Origin: CTSoil-075 sp042610375
Lineage (GTDB): Bacteria; Bacillota; Negativicutes; DSM-13327
Length of the DNA stretch: 64,000 bases
Assembly (NCBI RefSeq): GCF_042610375.1
Contig: NZ_JBGJZL010000003.1
Location: forward strand, 124,001 to 188,000
Direction: 5' to 3'
This document shows positions 24,662 through 32,381 of the stretch, one piece after another. Each line of letters starts with the position of its first letter. Position 1 is the stretch's first letter. Made by a program: the position numbers and the translations under genes. The notes under the pieces were generated by a model. The model was not told the DNA's origin. It was given only the letters and a program-made list of their open reading frames with translations, and searched no databases.

Positions 24662-25684
24662 ATGAGTGAACAACAAGCGCCAAATAAAAAGAAGAAGTGG
24701 ATGATCGCTGCAGGTGCTTTCTTTGGTATACTTGCCATTGGCGGCGGATGGTGGTGGCTGCAATCAAGCGGTATCGTCTCGACTGATGATGCAAGTGTAA
24801 AAAATAATATTGTTAAAATTAGCGCAAAGGTCGCTGGACAAGTTGAGGAGAGCACTGTAAAAGAAGGGGATATTGTACAGGTTGGTCAAGTACTCGCCAA
24901 AATTGATAATAAAGTTTTTCAAATTCAAGTTGAGCAAGCACAGGCGAACTTAGCATCTGCTCAAGCTAAGCTAGATTCTTTGAAATCTGGAAATCGTCCG
25001 CAGCAATTAGCTCAATCGGAGGCTTCAGCAGAGCAGGCCTCAGCTAATTTGGCAAATGCTCGTAAAAATTATGAACGGATTGAAGCTTTGTTTAATACAG
25101 GCGCTATTTCTGCACAACAAAAAGATGCTGCCTTTACGGCTTTACAGGTTGCCGAATCGCAACATAAGGCCGCATACCAAGGATATAGTCTTGTTTCCGA
25201 GGGAGCAACAGTACAAGATATCCAATATGCTGAAGCACAGGTTGCCCAGGCTGCTGCTGCTTTAAAAAACGCTCAGCTACAATTAGATAATACAGTGATT
25301 GTGGCACCCATTGCTGGCGTTATTGCAAAAGAACTTGTAGATCAAGGTGAGATCATTTCTGCTGGCCAGCCACTTTTTAATATTACAAATCCCAATGATT
25401 CTTGGATTGAAGCTAATATTGAAGAATCTGCTATCGGAAAGGTTGAAGTAGGACAAAGTGTAAATTTCAAAATTGATGCCTATCCCAAAAAAGAGTTTAA
25501 AGGAGAAGTCGTGGATGTGGGAGCGGCTACTGGTTCACAGTTTTCGCTGCTTCCTTCAGATAATACATCAGGTAATTTTACTAAAGTGACGCAACGTTTA
25601 TCTGTCAAAATCAAAGTGACTGATACAGGGAATGTTACTTTGAAACCCGGTATGTCTGCAGTGATTGATATTCATGTAAAGTAG
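24662..25684 (+). CDS. HlyD/EmrA-type membrane fusion protein
   Basis: 340 residues: one membrane anchor (residues 15-36), a biotinyl-lipoyl half motif (VAGQVEESTVKEGDIVQVGQ), a long coiled-coil hairpin rich in Ala/Gln (about 90-200), the second lipoyl half (APIAGVIAKELVDQGEIISA) and a beta-barrel domain ending in KPGMSAVIDIHVK. It would link the MFS pump, encoded 9 bp downstream, to an outer envelope layer. Such an adaptor makes most sense with an outer membrane or thick envelope, which agrees weakly with a Negativicutes host. Confidence 0.9.
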   Translation: MSEQQAPNKKKKWMIAAGAFFGILAIGGGWWWLQSSGIVSTDDASVKNNIVKISAKVAGQVEESTVKEGDIVQVGQVLAKIDNKVFQIQVEQAQANLASAQAKLDSLKSGNRPQQLAQSEASAEQASANLANARKNYERIEALFNTGAISAQQKDAAFTALQVAESQHKAAYQGYSLVSEGATVQDIQYAEAQVAQAAAALKNAQLQLDNTVIVAPIAGVIAKELVDQGEIISAGQPLFNITNPNDSWIEANIEESAIGKVEVGQSVNFKIDAYPKKEFKGEVVDVGAATGSQFSLLPSDNTSGNFTKVTQRLSVKIKVTDTGNVTLKPGMSAVIDIHVK

Positions 25685-25693
25685 GGGTGTGCT

Positions 25694-27262
25694 ATGAATA
25701 GTGAAAGTAATAAACCCAATAAATATATGGTGCTGCTCATTGTATCTTTAGGCACGGTATTGAGTGGCTATGTCAGTAGCTCACTAGATATTGCTTTGTC
25801 TAACATTATGAATACTTTTGGCTTTACCATGGATAATGTAACATGGGTGCTGCTTGCTTATATGATCCCTTATGGAGCGACATTACCGATTATGGGCAAG
25901 TTGGGAGATCAATTTGGACGTAAGAAAATGTATATTCTCGGTTGCTCCGTATTTACGGTAGCGACCATGATGGTGGGAATGGCTTGGAGCAGTACGACAG
26001 TGGTATTGTTTCGGATCATACAAGGGATCGGTGCAGGTATGTTTTTTCCCAATGCAATGGCCTTGGTTTCTGATGCCTTTCCGCCAAGTGAGCGAGGCCA
26101 AGCTCTCGGTATGTGGGGAGCTTTTGCCGCTGCCGGCGGTGTGCTTGGTCCTATTATTGGTGGTTATATTGTAGAATATGTAAGTTGGAGGATGCTCTTT
26201 AGCAGTATCGTTCCCGTTGCCGCTATTGGCATCTTTCTTGCAATTTTTGTTTTACAAGAGTCAGAGATAAATGGCTCTGGGGAAAAGATTGATTATCTTG
26301 GTGGATTACTGTTAGTGACCAGTCTGAGTAGCTTAATTATTGCTCTTAACCAAGGTGCAAAAGAAGGATGGACCTCTTTATATATTTTAGGTTTATTTGC
26401 TGTGATGATACTTAGCATGACAACATTTATTTATGTTGAAAGTCACATTGAATACCCATTAATCAATCTTGAACTATTTAGGAATCCTACATTTACGGTT
26501 GCTAATCTTGTTGGATTTTTAACATTTATGACGTTAAATGGTGGTTTATTTTTGATACCTTTTTTCTTGCGGAATATTCTTGGTTATACTCCGATTAAAG
26601 CGGGACTTTCCTTGTTTCCACTAGTCGGATCACTGATCTTATTAGCACCCTTAGGAGGTAAGCTAGCCGATAAAGTAAATGCGAAAACTCCGACTATCAT
26701 CGGAATGCTCATTCTTTCTATAGCCATGTACTCCTTCCGCACAATGACTGAGCATACGAGCTATTCATTTATTGCTCTGCGGCTTATCTTGATGGGGACA
26801 GGCCTTGCTCTAACTATGTCTCCTTTATCCAATGCTGTCATGGCAACACTCCCTAAGGATAAAACTGGAGTCGGTTCTGGTGTATATAACTTATTTAAAA
26901 ATGTTGGCGGCAGTGTGGGGATTGCCATGATGGGAACGATGCTCGATCAAAGACAGTTATTTCATAAGCAAATCATATCAACTCATGTGAATACTTCATC
27001 GGAAACTGCCCAGCAGATGATAACGCAAATTCAAGGAATGTTGGTTCATAATGGAATTCCCGCTGAGCAAGCTTATGCAGTTGCCCTATCGTCCTTGAAA
27101 GGTCTTGTGACTAAGCAGGCTGCTATTATGGCTTATAGCGATGTTTTTCAGATTACAGCAGGGCTTGCGGCGTTAGGTGTTATAATGGCGATGATGTTGA
27201 AGGACAATAAAAAGGTACCTGAGGCGGCAGCTAATTGTGAAACCGTAATAAAAAGTTGTTGA
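25694..27262 (+). CDS. DHA2-family MFS multidrug exporter (EmrB/QacA type)
   Basis: 522 residues with 14 hydrophobic segments. The family motif A appears as GKLGDQFGRKK after helix 2, and motif C-like sequence lies in GAFAAAGGVLGPIIGGYIVE in helix 5. It exports hydrophobic drugs by proton antiport. It forms the third gene of the padR-hlyD-MFS operon and works with the preceding fusion protein. The start ATG follows TAGGGGTG. A terminator follows at 27301. Confidence 0.93.
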   Translation: MNSESNKPNKYMVLLIVSLGTVLSGYVSSSLDIALSNIMNTFGFTMDNVTWVLLAYMIPYGATLPIMGKLGDQFGRKKMYILGCSVFTVATMMVGMAWSSTTVVLFRIIQGIGAGMFFPNAMALVSDAFPPSERGQALGMWGAFAAAGGVLGPIIGGYIVEYVSWRMLFSSIVPVAAIGIFLAIFVLQESEINGSGEKIDYLGGLLLVTSLSSLIIALNQGAKEGWTSLYILGLFAVMILSMTTFIYVESHIEYPLINLELFRNPTFTVANLVGFLTFMTLNGGLFLIPFFLRNILGYTPIKAGLSLFPLVGSLILLAPLGGKLADKVNAKTPTIIGMLILSIAMYSFRTMTEHTSYSFIALRLILMGTGLALTMSPLSNAVMATLPKDKTGVGSGVYNLFKNVGGSVGIAMMGTMLDQRQLFHKQIISTHVNTSSETAQQMITQIQGMLVHNGIPAEQAYAVALSSLKGLVTKQAAIMAYSDVFQITAGLAALGVIMAMMLKDNKKVPEAAANCETVIKSC

Positions 27263-27300
27263 GCCAAGAAATAATCATTTCTTTTCACCTATCGTGAGGA

Positions 27301-27346
27301 TTTTAAGGAGAGTTGTGATTGTATTTACAACTCTCCTTAAAAATTA
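27301..27346 (+). terminator. Terminator of the efflux operon
   Basis: TTTTAAGGAGAGTTGT pairs perfectly with ACAACTCTCCTTAAAA around a 10-base loop; A/T-rich flanks. Confidence 0.88.
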
Positions 27347-27396
27347 GTGGGAAAATTAATTATTTTGTCGTTTTTTAGTAGCTACTCATTGACTTT

Positions 27397-27438
27397 GTGA
27401 TAAGAATCACAGTGTATAGTTAGACTTTGTGGTACATT
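27397..27438 (+). promoter_or_regulatory. CRP/FNR-family palindrome and -10 of the second hemerythrin-like gene
   Basis: GTGAT-AAGA-ATCAC (27397-27410), within the full TGTGA-N6-TCACA pattern, is a perfect palindrome. TACATT (27433-27438) begins 29.5 bp from its centre, the same distance as at the first hemerythrin-like gene. Confidence 0.75.
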
Positions 27439-27496
27439 TAAATCGTTAGTTGCTACGAAGGCATAGACTTATAGTAAATATAAGGAGGTTTTTCAC

Positions 27497-27910
27497 ATGG
27501 TGGATACAACAAACTTAGTAAGGCAACATCAGGAACAGTCTGATCTTATAAACAAAATCGCAGTACATAAATCGGAACAGCAAGTAAAGGATAATGCGAG
27601 TCATATTTCATTATTACTCAGCCAATTAGCTGGAAAGCTCAAAATGCATGCCATAGCAGAAGATCAGTTTCTATATCCTACTTTAATGAATCACGCAGAT
27701 CCAAAGGTTAAAGCTACAGCTCAGGCATTTTATACTGAAATGGGCGGCTTAGCAAAAACATTTGAGGGTTTTAAAAATAATTTTATGACAGCAAAAACAA
27801 TATCTAGTGATCCGGAAAATTTTCTTGTAGAATCAAAAAAAATTCTAAGTGCTCTTAATAACCGTATTGTAAAGGAAAATAAAGAACTTTACCCACTTTT
27901 AACTATATAG
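27497..27910 (+). CDS. Hemerythrin-like (HHE) domain protein B
   Basis: 137 residues, clearly a paralogue of the protein at 20178 (shared RQHQE, LLSQLAGKLKMH, LYPLL). Helix 2 keeps HxxxE (MHAIAED), but the final helix reads KENKELYPLL without histidine, so ligands for a di-iron site seem incomplete. An AAGGAGG site precedes the ATG. The gene lies just before asrABC and the nitrate reductase genes, but ends before the asr promoter. The duplication plus a common regulator suggest a shared stress role, perhaps NO or oxygen, which is inferred. Confidence 0.82.
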   Translation: MVDTTNLVRQHQEQSDLINKIAVHKSEQQVKDNASHISLLLSQLAGKLKMHAIAEDQFLYPTLMNHADPKVKATAQAFYTEMGGLAKTFEGFKNNFMTAKTISSDPENFLVESKKILSALNNRIVKENKELYPLLTI

Positions 27911-27934
27911 TCAATTGTTGGTGAAAAAAGTAAT

Positions 27935-28001
27935 GTAGGGAATTCCCACGATTGATATAGGGGGTTCCCTACATTACTTTTAATTAGAAAAAGATTAAAA
28001 T
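27935..28001 (+). promoter_or_regulatory. Tandem NreC-type boxes and -10 of the asrABC promoter
   Basis: Box 1 is GTAGGG-AATT-CCCACG (27935-27950) and box 2 is ATAGGG-GGTT-CCCTAC (27957-27972). Both resemble the GTAGGG-N4-CCCTAC motif reported for staphylococcal NreC. TAAAAT (27996-28001) is the likely -10. The sequence also forms a 17-bp stem (AAAAGTAATGTAGGGAA / TTCCCTACATTACTTTT), which may double as terminator for hemerythrin-like gene B. Confidence 0.75.
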
Positions 28002-28140
28002 GAATTCAATCATAGTTTTGGAAATCAAGTATCTCATTAAGTGAAAAAAATATTTTGTTTAGGAAAGTATTTTTATTACTTAATGGAATTGATGTTGATT
28101 GAGAGGAAGATGATTAAGTTGTAGGAGAGGAGAAAAACGA

Positions 28141-29139
28141 ATGCTAACTTATAAAATGACCATAAAAAAGTTTAATCAATATTTAGCAGACTTCAAAAAG
28201 GAGTATATTCTTTTTGCGCCAGTACTTCTTCAAGGGAAAGGAGCATTTACCAATACAAACTCTGTGAGATATCAGGAAGTTCAAAGTTTTGAAGAGATTG
28301 AATATACTCAAAAATCAGATTTTTCCATAAGGGAGATACTCACGCCTATTACCCAAACACTCTTTTATTTTAGTGAGGATAACTGGACTGAACCAAAGGT
28401 TCATGATAAAAAAGTACTATTATTTATGAGAAGTTGTGATATTCACGGGCTAAAAAGATTAGATGACATTTATCTAAAAAATGGCTGTGAAGATCCTTAT
28501 TATAAAGTATTTCGTGAAAAAGTAAAAGTATGTCTTATTGAATGCCAAGAAAGTTTCGAAAACTGTTTTTGTGTCAGTATGAATACCAATGTTACGGATG
28601 AATATGACCTCTTTGTACGCCAAGAAGATGATGTTGTTTATGTTGGCATGAAGAATAGTGAACTTGCTATAATTGACGAAGAAGTGGTAGAGGTTTCGCC
28701 ACGTTTTATTACAGAGAATCAAACCAAGGTATCCATTCCTGACGATTTATCAGAAGGAATGGCACAAACTGACATATGGGAAGAATATTCATCTCGCTGC
28801 ATTGGCTGTGGACGATGTAGTTTTGTCTGTCCGACCTGTAGTTGCTTTTCTATGCAGGACATTTTTTATAAAGAAAATCAAAATATGGGAGAGCGAAGAC
28901 GGGTATGGGCTTCCTGTATGGTCGATGGCTTTAGTGATATGGCAGGCGGTCATGCTTTTCGAAAAAAACAAGGAGAGCGTATGAGATTTAGAGTCATGCA
29001 TAAGTTCCATGATTATAAAAAGCGTTTTGGTTATCACATGTGTGTCGGTTGTGGAAGATGTGATGATGCTTGTCCTGAATATATATCTATTGGGAACTGT
29101 GTGAATCGACTACATCATGTCACGGAGGAAAAGAAATAA
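28141..29139 (+). CDS. asrA: Anaerobic sulfite reductase subunit A (AsrA-type iron-sulfur protein)
   Basis: 332 residues. Two ferredoxin-like clusters are visible: CIGCGRCSFVCPTCSCF (about residue 220) and CVGCGRCDDACPEY (about residue 300), and SCDIHGL near residue 100 matches the AsrA/hydrogenase-B family. It passes electrons to the siroheme subunit AsrC. asrA overlaps asrB by one base, forming the usual asrABC operon. The leader is about 130 bases long from the predicted start point, and the promoter has the same tandem boxes as narK, which is unusual for sulfite reductase. Confidence 0.92.
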   Translation: MLTYKMTIKKFNQYLADFKKEYILFAPVLLQGKGAFTNTNSVRYQEVQSFEEIEYTQKSDFSIREILTPITQTLFYFSEDNWTEPKVHDKKVLLFMRSCDIHGLKRLDDIYLKNGCEDPYYKVFREKVKVCLIECQESFENCFCVSMNTNVTDEYDLFVRQEDDVVYVGMKNSELAIIDEEVVEVSPRFITENQTKVSIPDDLSEGMAQTDIWEEYSSRCIGCGRCSFVCPTCSCFSMQDIFYKENQNMGERRRVWASCMVDGFSDMAGGHAFRKKQGERMRFRVMHKFHDYKKRFGYHMCVGCGRCDDACPEYISIGNCVNRLHHVTEEKK

Positions 29140-29933
29140 TGAGTAACGTTTATATGCCTTTTAAGTCGCGAATTATGAAAATAACTCCTCATACAGAGAT
29201 TGATTATACATTTTTCATGGAATATACGGGAGATGTAAAACCAGGTCAATTTTTTGAAGTATCGATTCCCAAATATGGCGAAGCACCCATTTCTGTCAGT
29301 GAAATTGGTGAAGGGTATATCGGTCTGACCATTCGAAGAGTTGGTCTAGTGACCAATACAATTCATGAGTTACAAGAAGGCGGCGTGTTATTCTTACGAG
29401 GACCTTATGGTAATGGTTTTGATATTAACTTATACAAAGGTAAGGAAATCATTGTGGCGGCTGGTGGTACTGGTTTGGCACCAGTAAAAGGTGTTGTTGA
29501 TTATTTTGCTGGACATGTTGATGAAGTGACAGCCTTTTCATTGATTGCGGGGTTCAAGTCCCCTAAGGATATTCTTTATAAAGCTGATTTTAAAAAATGG
29601 TCAGAAACAATTAAGGTCATGTTAACCGTTGATCAGTCTGATGATGAATCATATCAGGGGAATGTGGGTCTCATTACAAAATATGTACATGACATTACGA
29701 TTGAAAATCCTTTGAATGTCCAGGTCATTGTTGTCGGTCCTCCGATCATGATTCGCTTTACAGTGGCAGAATTCTTAAAAAGAGGGATTATGGAAGAGAA
29801 TATCTGGGTGTCATACGAAAGGAAAATGTGTTGCGGTATTGGTAAATGTGGACACTGCAAAATTGATGATACCTATATTTGTTTAGAAGGACCTGTATTT
29901 AATTATGTAAAAGCGAAGAGTCTGATCGACTAA
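29139..29933 (+). CDS. asrB: Anaerobic sulfite reductase subunit B (FAD/NAD-binding)
   Basis: 264 residues. It belongs to the ferredoxin-NADP reductase/dihydroorotate dehydrogenase electron-transfer subunit family: RGPYGNGFD (FAD pyrophosphate loop), VAAGGTGLAPVKG (NAD site), and a C-terminal cysteine cluster YERKMCCGIGKCGHCKI binding [2Fe-2S]. It brings electrons from NAD(P)H into the complex. The ATG overlaps the asrA stop (TAATGAG), so translation is coupled. Confidence 0.93.
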   Translation: MSNVYMPFKSRIMKITPHTEIDYTFFMEYTGDVKPGQFFEVSIPKYGEAPISVSEIGEGYIGLTIRRVGLVTNTIHELQEGGVLFLRGPYGNGFDINLYKGKEIIVAAGGTGLAPVKGVVDYFAGHVDEVTAFSLIAGFKSPKDILYKADFKKWSETIKVMLTVDQSDDESYQGNVGLITKYVHDITIENPLNVQVIVVGPPIMIRFTVAEFLKRGIMEENIWVSYERKMCCGIGKCGHCKIDDTYICLEGPVFNYVKAKSLID

Positions 29934-29948
29934 CGAAGGAGGGGCAGA

Positions 29949-30902
29949 ATGAGCATGGATATTAATACAAAAATTTTAAAAAAGAATGCTTTTCGTATCA
30001 CAAAAGAAAGAAATAAAACAGCTGTTAGAATTAGAATTCCAGGGGGAGAACTAAAGGCAAAATATCTTGAGACTATTCAATATGTGGCAGAAAATTTTGG
30101 TAATGGAACTGTTCATATCACCACTCGACAAGGTTTTGAGATCCCAGGTATTGGGATTGAGAAAATGGCAGAGGTAAATACGGTTATCCAGAATCTAATT
30201 GAAGGGCTTGACATTAATCAGACGGATTCTGGGGCAGGATATTCAGCAGCAGGGACTAGAAATATTGCAGCCTGTATTGGAAATCGGGTTTGCCAGTTTG
30301 CTAATTTTGATACCAGTGCCTTTGCTCAACGGATTGAGAAAGTAGTATTCCCTAATGATTATCATGTGAAAATTGCTCTTACAGGCTGTCCTAATGACTG
30401 TATTAAGGCCAGAATGCACGATTTTGGGATCATTGGCATGAATGAGCCTCAATATGATGCTTATCGGTGCATTGGGTGCCAAGCTTGTGTGAAAACCTGT
30501 CAAAAAAAATCAGTTGGCGCATTACGGTTTGAAAATTTCAAAGTGATCAGAGATCATCAAAAATGCATTGGTTGTGGAGAATGTGTGCTCAAGTGTCCTA
30601 CGGGTGCTTGGACGAGAAGTAGGACGCCATTATATCAGCTTGTTATTATGGGAAGAACAGGCAGGAAAAACCCGAGAATTGCTCAGCTTTTTATTAAGTG
30701 GGTCAATGAAGAAAGTATTATCGGAATCATTAAAAATACTTATGACTATGTTCATGAGTATATTGACAAAGATGCGCCTGGCGGCAAAGAACATGTAGGC
30801 TACATTGTTGATCGCACTGGTTATCAGGTATTCAAAACATGGGCATTAAAAGATGTGATCTTAAACCCGGAAGCTGAAGTTGCAAACTGTATATATTGGT
30901 AG
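29949..30902 (+). CDS. asrC: Siroheme sulfite/nitrite reductase subunit C (AsrC)
   Basis: 317 residues. The siroheme-[4Fe-4S] signature C-x5-C (ACIGNRVCQFANFD) and C-x3-C (TGCPNDCIKARMHDFG) is complete. Two ferredoxin motifs follow (CIGCQACVKTC and CIGCGECVLKCP), the AsrC layout. Family members reduce sulfite to sulfide, and many siroheme enzymes also reduce nitrite to ammonium. The NreC-type promoter and the nitrate reductase operon next door make nitrite a plausible physiological substrate; that is inference. GAAGGAGG precedes the ATG, 15 bp after asrB. Confidence 0.92.
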   Translation: MSMDINTKILKKNAFRITKERNKTAVRIRIPGGELKAKYLETIQYVAENFGNGTVHITTRQGFEIPGIGIEKMAEVNTVIQNLIEGLDINQTDSGAGYSAAGTRNIAACIGNRVCQFANFDTSAFAQRIEKVVFPNDYHVKIALTGCPNDCIKARMHDFGIIGMNEPQYDAYRCIGCQACVKTCQKKSVGALRFENFKVIRDHQKCIGCGECVLKCPTGAWTRSRTPLYQLVIMGRTGRKNPRIAQLFIKWVNEESIIGIIKNTYDYVHEYIDKDAPGGKEHVGYIVDRTGYQVFKTWALKDVILNPEAEVANCIYW

Positions 30903-30953
30903 GAGTTAGATGTAACCATATTTAACGATTACTAGTTGGAATACTTATATAAT

Positions 30954-31020
30954 ATAGGGAAACTCCGCTACTCATATAGGGAGTTCCCTACATTACTTTT
31001 TATTAACAAAATATTAAAAT
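30954..31020 (+). promoter_or_regulatory. Tandem NreC-type boxes and -10 of the nar operon
   Basis: Box 1 is ATAGGG-AAAC-TCCGCT (30954-30969, right half degenerate) and box 2 is ATAGGG-AGTT-CCCTAC (30976-30991). TAAAAT (31015-31020) is the -10. Box spacing (22 bp) and box-2-to--10 distance equal those before asrA. GGGAACTCC-like pairing is weaker here, so terminator function alone does not explain the conservation. Confidence 0.78.
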
Positions 31021-31061
31021 AAATCTAACAATAAGTATTCGTATAAGAGGGGGAAAAGTCA

Positions 31062-32363
31062 TTGTACAAATTAAAAACATGGAATCCAGAAGATCCAACT
31101 TTTTGGGAAAATGAGGGTAAAAAAATTGCTAATCGAAATTTATGGATTTCTGTCCCGGCATTATTGTTATCTTTTTCCGTATGGATGTTATGGTCGGTTG
31201 TGGCCGTTAATTTAAATAGCGCAGGGTTTACTTTTACTCCTGAACAGTTATTTAATTTAGCTGCTTTGCCTGGCTTATCTGGTGCTACTTTACGTATTTT
31301 TTATGCTTTTGTAGTGCCTATTTTTGGTGGGCGAAATTGGACAGTCATCAGTACGGCTTCATTATTAATCCCAGCTATTGGTATTGGTTATGCGGTGCAG
31401 GATACAACAACAAGTTATACTACGATGGTAATATTGGCGATATTATGTGGACTCGGTGGAGGAAATTTTGCTTCTTCTATGGGGAATATTAATTTCTTTT
31501 TTCCAAAGAGTAAGAGAGGTACAGCCCTCGGGATCAATGGAGGTCTTGGTAATCTAGGTGTTAGTGTTGTACAGTTTGTGGTGCCTTTTATTGTGACTGT
31601 AGGGGTTTTCGGTAGTATAGGAGGAGATCCTCAAGTTTTAATTAAAGATGGGGTTAGTAAAAGTATTTGGATACAAAATGCTACTTTTGTGTGGGTTATC
31701 CCCATTGTATTGACGACAATAGCTGCTTTTTTTGGTATGAACAATCTAGAGACTGCGAAAGCCTCTATTAAGGAACAGTTTGTTATTTTTAAGTGTAAAC
31801 ATCTGTGGATTATGAGCTTTATCTATACTGTTGCTTTTGGTTCTTTTATTGGTTATTCAGCCGTATTTCCACTCCTGATTAAATTCCAATTTCCTGGTAT
31901 TGACCCCTTACAATATGCATTTCTAGGACCTTTAGTCGGTGCTCTCTCGCGTTCTGTAGGCGGATGGGCTGCTGATAAGTTTGGTGGAGCACGCGTCACC
32001 TTCTGGGATATTGTTGTTATGATTGGTGCGACTTTTGGCGTTCGTTATTTTATGGATCAGCATAATTTTATAGGTTTTTTTATGATGGCTCTACTTTTAT
32101 TTGTTACGACTGGTGTAGCGAGTGGTTCAACTTTTGGTATGCTTTCGAAGATTTTCAATCCTAAGGAAGCAGCACCGGCCATTGGTTTTATTTCTGCCAT
32201 TGCCGCTTATGGTGCATTCTTTGTGCCGAAAGCCTTTGGCTGGTCCATGCAGGCGACTGGTTCATCAGCGATGGCTTTATATGGATGTATTGTGACTTAT
32301 TTTATTAGTATTATTGTCATTCAGTATTATTACAGTCGTAAAAATGCAGAGATGACATGTTAA
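31062..32363 (+). CDS. narK: NarK nitrate/nitrite transporter
   Basis: 433 residues, 12 membrane segments. The nitrate signature regions are visible: GLGGGNFASSMGNINFFFPK in helix 5 and a second copy-like GVASGSTFGMLSKIF in the C-half. The start is TTG 31062 behind GAGGGGG. It heads the nar operon, 18 bp before narG, and would import nitrate and/or exchange nitrite. Placing the transporter first is common in Firmicutes. Confidence 0.93.
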   Translation: MYKLKTWNPEDPTFWENEGKKIANRNLWISVPALLLSFSVWMLWSVVAVNLNSAGFTFTPEQLFNLAALPGLSGATLRIFYAFVVPIFGGRNWTVISTASLLIPAIGIGYAVQDTTTSYTTMVILAILCGLGGGNFASSMGNINFFFPKSKRGTALGINGGLGNLGVSVVQFVVPFIVTVGVFGSIGGDPQVLIKDGVSKSIWIQNATFVWVIPIVLTTIAAFFGMNNLETAKASIKEQFVIFKCKHLWIMSFIYTVAFGSFIGYSAVFPLLIKFQFPGIDPLQYAFLGPLVGALSRSVGGWAADKFGGARVTFWDIVVMIGATFGVRYFMDQHNFIGFFMMALLLFVTTGVASGSTFGMLSKIFNPKEAAPAIGFISAIAAYGAFFVPKAFGWSMQATGSSAMALYGCIVTYFISIIVIQYYYSRKNAEMTC

Positions 32364-32381
32364 ATAAAGGGGGGGAAATCA

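Noticed and set aside
27935..27976. Reading the asr upstream stem as a plain terminator only
   Set aside because: The nar copy has the same boxes and spacing but only a short stem, so a purely terminator-based explanation does not cover both. Dual use remains possible.
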